From assembly GCA_963799455.1 (NCBI GenBank), contig CAWCXF010000005.1, positions 186,001-250,000 on the forward strand: a DNA stretch of 64,000 nt. Direction: 5' to 3'. Positions 34,495 to 43,457 of this stretch are shown piece after piece; the stretch's first letter is position 1, and each line of letters opens with the position of its first letter. The DNA is from CAWCXF01 sp963799455 (GTDB lineage: Bacteria > Pseudomonadota > Alphaproteobacteria > Rhodobacterales > Rhodobacteraceae). A program made the translations under genes and the position numbers. The notes beneath the pieces were generated by a model, which made no database searches, was not told the DNA's origin, and saw nothing but the letters and a program-made list of their open reading frames with translations.

Positions 34495-36022
34495 TCAGAA
34501 GTCCAGGCCGAAGACCCAGCGGCCGATCATGACGAACACTCCGAACGTGACCGCGATCGCCACGATGTTGAGCAGGAAACCCGCCCGAACCATGTCGGCG
34601 AGCTTCATCCGGTCATAGGAAAACACGATCGCGTTGGGAGGCGTCGCCACCGGCATCATGAAGGCCATCGACGCCCCGATCGCGACCGGCACGGTCAGGA
34701 TCAGCGGATCGAGCGACAGACCGACCGCCACGGCCCCCAGGATCGGCAGGAAGGTCGCGGTCGATGCGGTGTTCGAGGTGATCTCGGTCGATAGACGATC
34801 GCCGCAGTCACCAGCAGCACCAGCAGCATGGTGCTGATCCGCAGCCCTCCGACCGCTGCGCCGATCCACTCGGCAAGCCCGGTGAGCTGAACCCGCCCAC
34901 CAGCGCCAGCCCGCCGCCGAACAGCAGCAGGACGCCCCAAGGCACGTTGCGCGCCGCCTCCCAGTCGAGCGCGAACTCGCCCCGGCTCCGCGACACCGGA
35001 ATTGCGAAGAGCAGCAGCGCGCCGATCAGCGCGATCGTCGTGTCGTTGATCGCGAGCCCGGTCACCGAGACCAGCACTTCGCGCAGGATCCACGACAGCG
35101 CCGCGACCAGGAAGACGATGCCCACCAGCTTCTCGGCCCGTGTCATCGGCCCGAGCTCCCGTAACTCGGAGGTGATGACGGACCCAGCGTCCTGGATGGC
35201 GATGCGATGTGCGGGGAACAGCAGGCGCGTCAGCAGCACCCAGGTGATCGGCAGCATCACCACCACGATCGGCACGCCGACCAGCATCCAGGTGAAGAAG
35301 TCGATCTGGCTGCGTAGGTGCTGGACAGGAAGCTGGCCAGCAGCGTCGGGAGACAGGCCGATCAGGGGCCGATCCCGCCGATCGAGGCCGAATAGGCGAT
35401 GGCGAGTCAGCGCGACGTCGAAAGTGGATCACGTCTCGTCCTTCGTCTTGTGGGAGACGAAGTCGATCACCGACAGCCCGACCGCGTACATCATGATCGC
35501 GGTGGCGGTATTCGAGATCCACATCGACAGAAAGCCGGTCGCGAGCATGAAGCCCAGAATGATCCGGTCGGCGAAGTGCGACCCGGCTGACGATCATCAG
35601 CGCGATCCGACGGTGCAGCCCGACGCGCTGCTTCCCCGCCGCCATCAGGAACCCTCCGAGAAACAGGTAGATCAGGGGGTCGACGTAGCAGGCTGCGACC
35701 GGTTGATCCGCCGACGCCCAGAAGCGGCATCAGGATGATCGGCAGAAGCGTCGTCGCCGGATCGGATCGCCCGGCAGCGACGAGACCATCATCCACACCG
35801 CCATCGCAACCAGTCGCCACGCCTCGGGCGGCATCGCCTCGGGCGCGGGCAGCAGGAGTATGACGAGCGCCAGCAGCGGCCCGTCGATCAGGCCGGCGAA
35901 CTTCAGGCCGGGACGGGAATCTCGACGGGCTCGGCGCGGGATCTGTAGTCGGGATCACGGCGGTCGCCGGCCGCCAGGCAGTCCTCGTCAGGCGCGTGCG
36001 CTTCAGACTTTTCCCGGACCAT
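34495..36022 (-). pseudogene. SLC13/DASS-family anion symporter, multiply frameshifted
   Basis: About 1.5 kb, the full length for a sodium:dicarboxylate/sulfate symporter, but split over all three frames. From ATG 36022: a hydrophilic N-terminus, then (after shifts) GPLLALVILLLPAP, DPATTLLPIILMPLLGVG, LIYLFLGGFLMA, FLSMWISNTATAIMM (the conserved SNT motif), IVFLVAALSWILREVLVSV, VPWGVLLLFGGGLALV, and TASTATFLPILGAVAVG (second SNT-like motif) with VATPPNAIVFS, ending in WVFGLDF. At least five or six single-base shifts are needed. Either a decayed gene or poor consensus. Confidence 0.8.
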
Positions 36023-36307
36023 CCTCGATCACCTCCCGCAGCACTGGAACCCATTACTACGTCGTCGAACGGAAGTCTTGGCGGATCTCCATGGGCTCGG
36101 AGCCGTCACTTTCTGCGTTCCGCTTCCGCGCGAGCGGCTGCTTCGCTGAAGCCGCACGGGCAGAGAGCGCTCCGATGTCCCGAAGTCTCCACGGCCTTGA
36201 CCATGCCGCCAACGTGCCAGCACATCGATCGAGGGCCCGCGGTCGATCCTCCCGGCCACGCGGCCTACGCTCGCGCCAGCCCACCCGAACCCTGCGGCGG
36301 CTGCCGC

Positions 36308-36648
36308 TCAGGCCAGGGCGTCCTCCTTGCCGAAGTGCTTGACCAGCAGGTAGTAGAGGACGGGGCGGTACTTCGAGCGGTTGTCGCGGCCGATCGTGGT
36401 GATCGCCTTTGGATGCCGCCCATCAGGTGCTCGTCGTCGGGCAGGCCGAGGCGCTTGATCAGGAAGTTCCTCTTCACCGTCTCCAGCTCGCTGCCGTCGG
36501 AGGTCGAGACCGTCTCGGCGTCGCGGCGGTAGATCGAGGGGCCGCAGGCCTTCGTCACGCGCTCCAGGAGCGCCATGTCGGGCTCGATGTCGCAGTCCTT
36601 CCGAAGGCTCTCGGCGTATTTCTGGATCAACTCGTCGCGGCGGCCCAT
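36308..36648 (-). pseudogene. DUF2853 family protein, frameshifted
   Basis: A short cytoplasmic protein family of unknown role, common in Rhodobacterales. ATG 36648 has GGAGGG six bases upstream. The frame gives MGRRDELIQKYAESLRKDC, KACGPSIYRRDAETVS and KRNFLIKRLGLPDDEHLMGG. At the A-run read at 36408-36410 one base is missing; adding one restores KAITTIGRDNRSKYRPVLYY and LLVKHFGKEDALA, ending at TGA 36308, for 113 residues. Homopolymer position suggests sequencing error. Confidence 0.85.
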
Positions 36649-36787
36649 GGGCTTCCCTCCGTCCTGCCTCTCGACGCAGCGTAAGCCGGCGCGGTGCCCG
36701 CGCAAAGCGCGAAGGCGCGCCCGGCGGCGGGACAGGGGCGCGGCCCCGGCGGCTGGCGCGGCCCCCGCGCGCTCCCGCCGCCGCGGG

Positions 36788-38179
36788 CTAGTAGCGGTAG
36801 TGGTCGGGCTTGAACGGGCCCTCGGGGCTCACGCCGATGTAGGCGGCCTGCTCGGGGGCGAGCGGGGTCAGCTTGGCGCCGACCTTGGCGAGATGGAGCC
36901 GCGCGACCTTCTCGTCGAGCGCCTTGGGCAGCACGTGCACGCCGGGCGCGTAGTCGCCGCCCCGCAGCCACAGCTCGATCTGCGCCAGCACCTGGTTGGT
37001 GAAGGACGCGCTCATCACGAAGCTCGGGTGCCCCGTCGCGTTGCCGAGGTTGAGCAGCCGCCCCTCGCTGAGGAGGAGGATGCGGTGCCCGGACGGCATC
37101 TCGATCAGGTCCACCTGGTCCTTGATCCGCGTCCACTTGTGATTGCGGAGCGCGGCGACCTGGATCTCGTTGTCGAAGTGGCCGATGTTGCCCACGATCG
37201 CCATGTCCTTCATGGCGCGCACGTGCTCGAGCCGGATCACGTCGCGGTTGCCGGTGGCGGTGACGAAGATGTCGGCGTCGCAGACCACGTCCTCCAGGAG
37301 CACCACCTCGTAGCCGTCCATCGCCGCCTGGAGCGCGCAGATCGGGTCGGCCTCTGTCACCTTGACGCGCGCGCCCGCGCCCCTGAGCGAGGCGGCAGAT
37401 CCCTTGCCGACGTCGCCGTAGCCGCACACGACGGCGACCTTGCCGGCCATCATGGTGTCGGTGGCGCGCCGGATGCCGTCCACCAGGGATTCGCGGCAGC
37501 CGTACTTGTTATCGAACTTCGACTTGGTGACGGAGTCGTTGACGTTGATCGCGGGGAAGGGCAGGCGGCCCTCGCGGTGCATGGCGTAAAGACGCGCCAC
37601 GCCGGTGGTGGTCTCCTCCGACACCCCCCGGATGGCGTCGCGCTGGCGCGCGAACCAGCCGGGGGACGCGGCCATCCGGCGGCGGATCTGCGCGAAGAGC
37701 GCCTCCTCCTCCTCGGAGGTCGGCACGGCGATGAGATCCTCCTCGCCCGCCTCCGCGCGGGCGCCGAGGAGGACGTAGAGCGTGGCGTCGCCCCCGTCGT
37801 CGAGGATCAGGTTGGCGGTGCCCTCGTCGAATCCGAAGATCCGGTCGGCGTAGTCCCAGTACTCCGCCAGCGACTCGCCCTTGAGCGCGAAGACCGGCGT
37901 GCCGCCGTCCGCGATGGCCGCCGCCGCGTGGTCCTGGGTCGAGAAGATGTTGCACGAGGCCCAGCGCACGGAGGCGCCGAGCGCGGTGAGCGTCTCGATC
38001 AGAACCGCGGTCTGGATCGTCATGTGCAGCGATCCGGCGATCCGCGCGCCCTCCAGCGGGCGGCTCGCGCCGTGCTCCTCGCGCAGCGCCATGAGCCCCG
38101 GCATCTCGGTCTCGGCGATGGCGATCTCGGCGCGGCCGAACCCGGCCAGCGCGGTGTCGCGGACCACGAAGTCCTTCAT
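36788..38179 (-). CDS. ahcY: Adenosylhomocysteinase
   Basis: 463 residues. AhcY splits S-adenosylhomocysteine to homocysteine and adenosine, clearing the product of methyltransferases. Motifs: GSLHMTIQTAVLIETL, NIFSTQDHAAAA, NDSVTKSKFDNKYGCRESL with the catalytic Lys, and VVCGYGDVGKGSAASLRG for NAD. Ends in the family-typical KPDHYRY. ATG at 38179 has a GGAGG upstream. A three-copy 9-bp repeat (GCGCCGAGG) lies about 100 bp before the start. A methyltransferase gene follows upstream on the same strand. Confidence 0.98.
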   Translation of the reverse strand: MKDFVVRDTALAGFGRAEIAIAETEMPGLMALREEHGASRPLEGARIAGSLHMTIQTAVLIETLTALGASVRWASCNIFSTQDHAAAAIADGGTPVFALKGESLAEYWDYADRIFGFDEGTANLILDDGGDATLYVLLGARAEAGEEDLIAVPTSEEEEALFAQIRRRMAASPGWFARQRDAIRGVSEETTTGVARLYAMHREGRLPFPAINVNDSVTKSKFDNKYGCRESLVDGIRRATDTMMAGKVAVVCGYGDVGKGSAASLRGAGARVKVTEADPICALQAAMDGYEVVLLEDVVCDADIFVTATGNRDVIRLEHVRAMKDMAIVGNIGHFDNEIQVAALRNHKWTRIKDQVDLIEMPSGHRILLLSEGRLLNLGNATGHPSFVMSASFTNQVLAQIELWLRGGDYAPGVHVLPKALDEKVARLHLAKVGAKLTPLAPEQAAYIGVSPEGPFKPDHYRY

Positions 38180-38326
38180 CGGGGCATCCTCCTTGGGCGG
38201 CCGGCTCGAGCGGTCCGGGCGGCGCCTAGCAGAGCGCGCGTCGCGCGGCAACGCGGCAGGCGCCGAGGCGCCGAGGCGCCGAGGCGGCAGGCGCGGAGGC
38301 GGGGCGCGCCGCGCCGCGCCGCGCCC

Positions 38327-38944
38327 TCAGACCGCCGCGTCGCGCAGCCGCCGCGCCTTGACCTCGTCGTCTCCGAAGCGCCGGCCGGAATCCTCGTCGT
38401 AGAGCGCGATCAGGCGCTGGTCCTTGCGCGCGCGGAAGGGCTCGCGCACGACGATCGCGTAGTTCGGCTCGCGCCCCATCCAGGCCGTGAGCTTCGCCTC
38501 GTCGACGGGATCGTGGACGTGCGTCTTGGTCGCGCCCTCGGGCCACCCGTAGGGCACCGAGACGATCACGAGCCGGGCGATCCGCTGCAGCCGGCGCGCG
38601 AAGGGGACGGCGTCGGGGACGTGCTCGAGCACCTGCAGGCAGGTGCAAACGTCGAAGCGGCGGTCGAGATCATGGGTCAGGATGTCGCCCGCGATCCCGC
38701 GCACCGCCTCGGAGCGGTAGGGCTCCTCGAGGTCGAAGGAGACGCGCTCGGGGATCCAGTCGAACCACTCGAGATAGGGGCAGCCGCCCGTGCCCACGTC
38801 GATCAGCGAGCGCGCGTCCCTGGCCACCGTGCGCAGGATGTAGTCCACGTAGCGGTAGTAGAGCAGGTCGGACCGCGACGCCCAGTAGCGGCCCGAGACG
38901 TAGGACCGGTGCGTCCTCCTCGAGACCTCCTCCTTGGCGACCAT
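38327..38944 (-). CDS. Class I SAM-dependent methyltransferase
   Basis: 205 residues. SAM-binding motif I is LIDVGTGGCPYLEWF near residue 52; motif II region FDVCTCLQVLEHVPDA, then RIARLVIVSVPYGWPEGATKTHVHDP. The substrate is unknown; the TGGCPYL variant is characteristic of a small set of sugar/natural-product-type methyltransferases. ATG 38944 has GGGAGG six bases upstream and is better than the long N-terminal extension, which overlaps the divergent HD gene. Divergent from the HD gene, 109 bp between starts. Confidence 0.82.
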   Translation of the reverse strand: MVAKEEVSRRTHRSYVSGRYWASRSDLLYYRYVDYILRTVARDARSLIDVGTGGCPYLEWFDWIPERVSFDLEEPYRSEAVRGIAGDILTHDLDRRFDVCTCLQVLEHVPDAVPFARRLQRIARLVIVSVPYGWPEGATKTHVHDPVDEAKLTAWMGREPNYAIVVREPFRARKDQRLIALYDEDSGRRFGDDEVKARRLRDAAV

Positions 38945-39053
38945 GGCGTCCTCCCTCTCCGGCGCCTCGATACGCCAGCTTGCCGCCGCCGGCAAACGAC
39001 GGCAGACGCGCGCGGCGCGGGGGCGCGGCGCGCTCCCGCCCGAGGAGGGGACC

Positions 39054-39641
39054 ATGGCGCGACGGCCGAGGGCGTGGCAGAGGATGCTCTCGGGCCGCAG
39101 GCTCGACCTTCTCGACCCCACGCCGATGGACGTCGAGATCGAGGACATCGCCCATGGGCTCTCGTTCGTGGCGCGCTGGAACGGCCAGACCGCGGGCGAG
39201 TGGCCCTACTCGGTGGCCGAGCACTCGCTCCTCGTCGCGGACCTCTTCGACGCGATGGCGCCCGGCGCCGAGGCGCGCTGGCGGCTCGCGGCGCTGCTGC
39301 ACGACGCGCCCGAATACGTGATCGGCGACATGATCTCGCCGGTGAAGGCGCATGTGGGCCCGGGCTACGCGGAGATGGACGCGCGCCTCGCGCAGGTGAT
39401 CCACCTTCGCTTCGGCCTGCCCGCGGTCCTGCCGGCGCGCGTGAAGCGCGCAATCAAGCGCGCCGACGCCGCCTCGGCCTGGCTCGAGGCGACCCGGATC
39501 GCGGGCTTCGCCGAGGTCGAGGCGGATCGGCTCTTCGGCCGCCCCGAGGCGGCGGTGGCGTCCCGCCGCATCGAGCCGCGCCCGCCCGCGGAGGCCCGAG
39601 CCGCCTACCTGGCGCGGTTCGAGGCGCTCAGTCGGGGGTAG
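39054..39641 (+). CDS. HD-domain phosphohydrolase (YfbR-like)
   Basis: 195 residues. HD family: SVAEHSLLVADL has the first metal-binding His, LLHDAPEYVIGDMISPVK the HD pair and following acidic residue, and KRADAASAWLEATRI the last Asp. YfbR-type enzymes dephosphorylate deoxynucleotides; specificity is not proven here. ATG 39054 has AGGAGG eight bases upstream. Confidence 0.88.
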   Translation: MARRPRAWQRMLSGRRLDLLDPTPMDVEIEDIAHGLSFVARWNGQTAGEWPYSVAEHSLLVADLFDAMAPGAEARWRLAALLHDAPEYVIGDMISPVKAHVGPGYAEMDARLAQVIHLRFGLPAVLPARVKRAIKRADAASAWLEATRIAGFAEVEADRLFGRPEAAVASRRIEPRPPAEARAAYLARFEALSRG

Positions 39642-39646
39642 TCAGG

Positions 39647-39766
39647 CTACCACGTCCCGATCAGCGCGAAATGCCGGCGCAGACGCTGGGCGCGCCCGCG
39701 TGGCGCGGGGCGGAACCATGCGCGTCGGCTCCCGCGAAGCAGCGCATCGGCTATGGCGGTGAGCAT
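39647..39766 (-). CDS. Possible 39-residue basic peptide
   Basis: A short frame, MLTAIADALLRGSRRAWFRP to a TAG, between the HD gene and the LysR gene, divergent to the latter. AAAGGA lies upstream of the ATG and G/C bias at the third positions fits. It is rich in Arg and resembles short proteins such as DUF1127 only in size and charge. Could be noise. Confidence 0.3.
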   Translation of the reverse strand: MLTAIADALLRGSRRAWFRPAPRGRAQRLRRHFALIGTW

Positions 39767-39866
39767 GGCGCGTCCTTTCGAGCGATGCGTCCCATCATGG
39801 GGGCTCACGCCCGCCCGGCCCAGCCAGAACGGTTGACGACATGGAAGCCCCGCTTACAGATCGAGC

Positions 39867-40745
39867 ATGGACTGGCGGGCCCTCCCCTCGCTTTCGGCCC
39901 TGCGCGCCTTCGAGGCGGCGGCGCGCCTGGGGGGCTTCAGCGCCGCGGCCCGCGAGCTCAACGTCACCCACGCCGCCGTGGCCCAGCACGTGCGCGCCAT
40001 CGAGGCGCGGCTCGGCGCGGCGCTCCTGCGGCGCGAGGGGCGGGTCATGCGCCCGACGGCGGAGGGCGCGCGCCTCGCCGAGGCGCTCACCGGCGCGTTC
40101 TCCTCGATCGAGGGGGCGGTGCGCGAGCTGACCCGCGCGGCCGAGGCGCGCCCGCTGCGCGTCGCGCTCACCCTCTCCTTCGCCGAGGGCTGGCTGATGC
40201 CGCGGCTCGGGCGCTTCTGGACCGAGCGGCCCGACATCGGGCTGGAGATCGTGCCGTCGGCCGAGCTGGTGGATCTGCGGCGCGACGGCTTGGACGTGGC
40301 GATCCGCTACGGGGAAGGGGACTGGCCGCCCTGGCGCGCCGAGCGGCTGCTCGACGCGAACTACGTCGTGGTCGCCGCCCCCGGGCTGGCCTCGGCCGGT
40401 CCGGTGGAGCGGCTGTCCGACCTGGCCGGCCACCGCTGGCTGATCGACCCCTGGCGCGACGAGCAGCGCGCCTGGGCCGCGCGCCACGGGCTCGCGCTCG
40501 AGGCGGCGGAGGTCGTGGAGCTGCCGGTCTACAACCTGACGATCAAGGCCACGCGCGAGGGGCTGGGGCTGTCGATCCAGCCCGAGGTGCTGGTGGAGCG
40601 CGACCTGCGGACCGGCGCGCTCGTCGCGCTGTTCGGGCCGGTGCGGTCGGGGCCGGGCTACTATCTGCTGACGCGGGGCGATCAGGTCTCGGCCCGGCGC
40701 GACGCCTTCGCGGCGTGGCTGAGGCGGATGGCGCGGGAGGGCTGA
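39867..40745 (+). CDS. LysR-family transcriptional regulator (GcvA-like)
   Basis: 292 residues. N-terminal winged HTH (LSALRAFEAAARLGGFSAAA, then ELNVTHAAVAQHVRAIEARLG) in the GcvA pattern, followed by a substrate-binding domain (LRVALTLSFAEGWLMPRL, DVAIRYGEGDWPPW). GcvA relatives control glycine cleavage or other amino-acid genes; the target cannot be inferred here, although a small divergent ORF lies upstream. Confidence 0.92.
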   Translation: MDWRALPSLSALRAFEAAARLGGFSAAARELNVTHAAVAQHVRAIEARLGAALLRREGRVMRPTAEGARLAEALTGAFSSIEGAVRELTRAAEARPLRVALTLSFAEGWLMPRLGRFWTERPDIGLEIVPSAELVDLRRDGLDVAIRYGEGDWPPWRAERLLDANYVVVAAPGLASAGPVERLSDLAGHRWLIDPWRDEQRAWAARHGLALEAAEVVELPVYNLTIKATREGLGLSIQPEVLVERDLRTGALVALFGPVRSGPGYYLLTRGDQVSARRDAFAAWLRRMAREG

Positions 40746-40854
40746 GGGCGCACCGAGACCGGCCCAGCCCCGGCGGACCCGGCCTCGGGCGCCCTCGCCC
40801 TCCGGGCGATCCGACCTCGGGCCGACCGCGCCAGGGCCGAGCCCGCCCGCCCGC

Positions 40855-41535
40855 CTATCGCGGGCTGCGCTTGGCCAGGATCCGCTGCAAGGTCCGCCGG
40901 TGCATCCCGAGCCGCCGCGCGGTCTCGCTCACGTTGCGGTCGCACAGCTCGTAGATGCGCTGGATGTGCTCCCAGCGCACGCGGTCGGCCGACATCGGGT
41001 TCTCCGGCGGGGGCGGCAGATCGCCCCCCTCGGCCAAGAGCGCGTCGGTGATCTCGTTGGCGTCGGCGGGCTTGGAGAGGTAGTCGGTGGCGCCGATCTT
41101 GACCGCCGCAACCGCGGTGGCGATCGCCCCGTAGCCCGTCAGCACCACCACGCGGCTGTCGGGCCGGCGCGCGCGCAGCGCCTCCACCACGTCGAGCCCG
41201 TTGCCGTCCTCTAGCCTGAGATCCACCACCGCGTAGGCGGGGGGCCGCGCCGTGGCGATCCGCCGGCCCTCGGCCACCGACTGCGCCAGCTCGACCTGAA
41301 AGCCCCGCTTGTCCATGGCGCGGGCCAGCCGGCGCAGGAACGGCTCGTCGTCGTCCACGATCATGAGCGTGCGGTCGGCCCCGATCCGGGGCTCGACCCC
41401 GGCGCCAGGATCGGCCCCGACATCGGGCCGAGCGCCTGGCTGGGCGTCTGGCCGAGCGTCTGGCCGAGCGTCTGGCCGAGCGTCTGGCCGGGCATCGGGC
41501 GCCTCGCTCTTGGCCTCGCCGGCGGCGTCGGGCAT
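40855..41535 (-). CDS. regA: Redox response regulator RegA (PrrA/ActR)
   Basis: 226 residues. RegA controls photosynthesis, respiration, carbon and nitrogen genes in response to redox. The first 50 residues are an unusual Asp-Ala-Arg-Pro repeat from 12-bp DNA repeats (about 41425-41500). The receiver domain follows (TLMIVDDDEPFLRRLARAM), with the phospho-acceptor Asp105 in VVDLRLEDG, and the C-terminal Fis-type HTH (NVSETARRLGMHRRTLQRIL) is the near-invariant RegA form. The gene is divergent from regB, 256 bp apart; senC/hvrA, often linked, are absent. Confidence 0.95.
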   Translation of the reverse strand: MPDAAGEAKSEAPDARPDARPDARPDARPDAQPGARPDVGADPGAGVEPRIGADRTLMIVDDDEPFLRRLARAMDKRGFQVELAQSVAEGRRIATARPPAYAVVDLRLEDGNGLDVVEALRARRPDSRVVVLTGYGAIATAVAAVKIGATDYLSKPADANEITDALLAEGGDLPPPPENPMSADRVRWEHIQRIYELCDRNVSETARRLGMHRRTLQRILAKRSPR

Positions 41536-41791
41536 TCGGGGCCTCCTCCCTGCGGGCCCGGCCGCCACGACGGTCGTGGAGGTGGGGCGCGGTGGCGCGG
41601 GCCGGATCGGCCTGGTCCTCGGGAGACCTAGGACATCGCGCCGCACCGGCCAGGTCTCGGCGCCCGCCGCCCCGTCCGCGCGCGATGCCGCGGCCTCGGG
41701 TGGCGACGGGGCGGCGACATCGCGGCCGCGCCGGACTAGGGAGGACGGCGCGGCCGCCGCGGCGGCGGCGGGCACGGCGGGGGGGAGCACG

Positions 41792-43273
41792 ATGGACGAG
41801 CGCACGGCCCATCCCGACGCCCTGGCCGCCCCCGGCGGCTGGGTGCGGCTGCGCACGGTCGTGACGCTGCGCTGGCTCGCCATCGCGGGGCAGGTCACCG
41901 GCATCCTGGGCGCGTCCGAGATCTACGACCTCGCCCTGCCGCTGGGGGCGATCTGGGCCATCGTCGCCGCCGCCGTGGCGGTCAACCTCGCGCTGATGGC
42001 GGCGTTCCCCGAATCGCGCCTGCTCTCGGAGGGCGAGGCGATCGCGGTGATCTCCTTCGACACCGCCCAGCTCGGGGCTCTGCTGGCGCTGACGGGCGGG
42101 CTCAACAACCCCTTCGCGCTGCTGATCCTGGCGCCGGTGACGATCGCCGCCACCCTGCTGCCGCTGTGGCGCACGCTGGCGCTCGGGGCCGCGGCGCTCG
42201 TGCTGGCCACCGCGCTCGGGCTGTGGCACCTGCCGCTGCGCACCGAGGGCGGCGCGGTGCTGGAGATGCCGCCGATCTTCGTCACCGGCTTTTGGGTCGC
42301 GATCGTCACCGGCGTGGTGTTCCTGGGCTTCTACGCGCGCCGCATCACGCTGGAGATGCAGGCGATGTCCGAGGCGCTGCTGGCGGCGCAGATGGCGCTC
42401 GCGCGCGAGCAGAAGCTCACCGACCTCGGCGGGGTCGTCGCCGCCGCCGCCCACGAGCTCGGCACGCCCCTGGCCACCATCAAGCTCGTCGCCGCCGAGC
42501 TGGCCTCCGAGCTGGACGATCCGCAGCTCGCCGAGGACGCGGAGCTGATCGCCGGCCAGGCCGACCGCTGCCGCGACATCCTGCGCTCCATGGGCCGCGC
42601 GGGCAAGGACGACCGGCACATGCGCCACGCGCCCCTCGGCGCGGTGCTGCGCGAGGCGGCCGAGCCCCACATGGGGCGCGGCGCGCGCATCCATTTCCAC
42701 CTCGCGCCGATGGGCGGCAGCCCCGAATCCGAGGACGACCCGCGCCAGCCGGTGGTCCGCCGCTCGCCCGAGCTGATCCACGGGCTGAGGAACCTGATCC
42801 AGAACGCGGCCGACTTCGCGCGCTCCTCGGTCTGGGTCGAGGCGCGCTGGTCGCGCACGGAGATCGCGCTGACCATCACCGACGACGGGCCGGGCTACCC
42901 GGCCCAGCTCCTGGGGCGCATCGGCGACCCGTTCATGGGCCGCCCCTCCGCGGGCCTGCGGCGCGGCCCCTGGCCCGCCCGGGCGCGCGCCGTCGGCGCG
43001 CAGGCCGGAACGGAGGCCGGAGCGGAGGCGCGGGAGGCGGGCCGGCCGCGGCCGGGCTACGAGGGGATGGGGCTCGGCCTCTTCATCGCCAAGACCCTGC
43101 TCGAGCGCTCGGGCGCGCGCATCGCGTTCTCGAACGCGGGCGACCCTTTCAGCCCGCAGGGGCGCACCGCGCCGCGGCTGGGCGCGCGGGTGGCGCTGCG
43201 CTGGCGGCGCGCGCGGATCGAGGCCGGGGGCCTCGGCGGGCCGCTGGGCGAGAACCGCCCGTTCGAGCCGTGA
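41792..43273 (+). CDS. regB: Redox sensor histidine kinase RegB (PrrB/ActS)
   Basis: 493 residues. Six or so membrane helices (residues 25-185) contain the quinone-sensing heptapeptide GGLNNPF at 102-108. The histidine box AAAAHELGTPLATIKLVAAE has His221; Cys260 in QADRCRDILRSMG corresponds to the redox-active cysteine known in this family. The ATPase domain follows (LRNLIQNAADFA, GMGLGLFIAKTLLERSGA), with a 40-residue Gly/Ala/Arg insert before the G2 box. Complete set of motifs. Confidence 0.96.
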   Translation: MDERTAHPDALAAPGGWVRLRTVVTLRWLAIAGQVTGILGASEIYDLALPLGAIWAIVAAAVAVNLALMAAFPESRLLSEGEAIAVISFDTAQLGALLALTGGLNNPFALLILAPVTIAATLLPLWRTLALGAAALVLATALGLWHLPLRTEGGAVLEMPPIFVTGFWVAIVTGVVFLGFYARRITLEMQAMSEALLAAQMALAREQKLTDLGGVVAAAAHELGTPLATIKLVAAELASELDDPQLAEDAELIAGQADRCRDILRSMGRAGKDDRHMRHAPLGAVLREAAEPHMGRGARIHFHLAPMGGSPESEDDPRQPVVRRSPELIHGLRNLIQNAADFARSSVWVEARWSRTEIALTITDDGPGYPAQLLGRIGDPFMGRPSAGLRRGPWPARARAVGAQAGTEAGAEAREAGRPRPGYEGMGLGLFIAKTLLERSGARIAFSNAGDPFSPQGRTAPRLGARVALRWRRARIEAGGLGGPLGENRPFEP

Positions 43274-43457
43274 GCCGCCCGGCGCGGAACGGCCGGGACG
43301 CGGCCTTTAACCCATCGTTAAGCGCGATGCGCGACTCAGCACGCATGACGGTCCGGAGGCCCTCGGCCCGCGCGGGGCTCGCGGCGCGCCCAGATGCGAG
43401 GCCTCGATGCGAGGCCGCCAGGCGGCGCGCTCGGGTCGCGCCAGAGGGAGGCTCGTG

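Noticed and set aside
38180..38330. SAH riboswitch upstream of ahcY
   Set aside because: The conserved GAGGAGCGCUGC-type core could not be found; only a 9-bp repeat is present.
36575..40954. A 1,459-codon plus-strand open frame
   Set aside because: It overlaps ahcY, the methyltransferase and the HD gene, which have clear motifs. The long frame is an effect of high GC with few stops.
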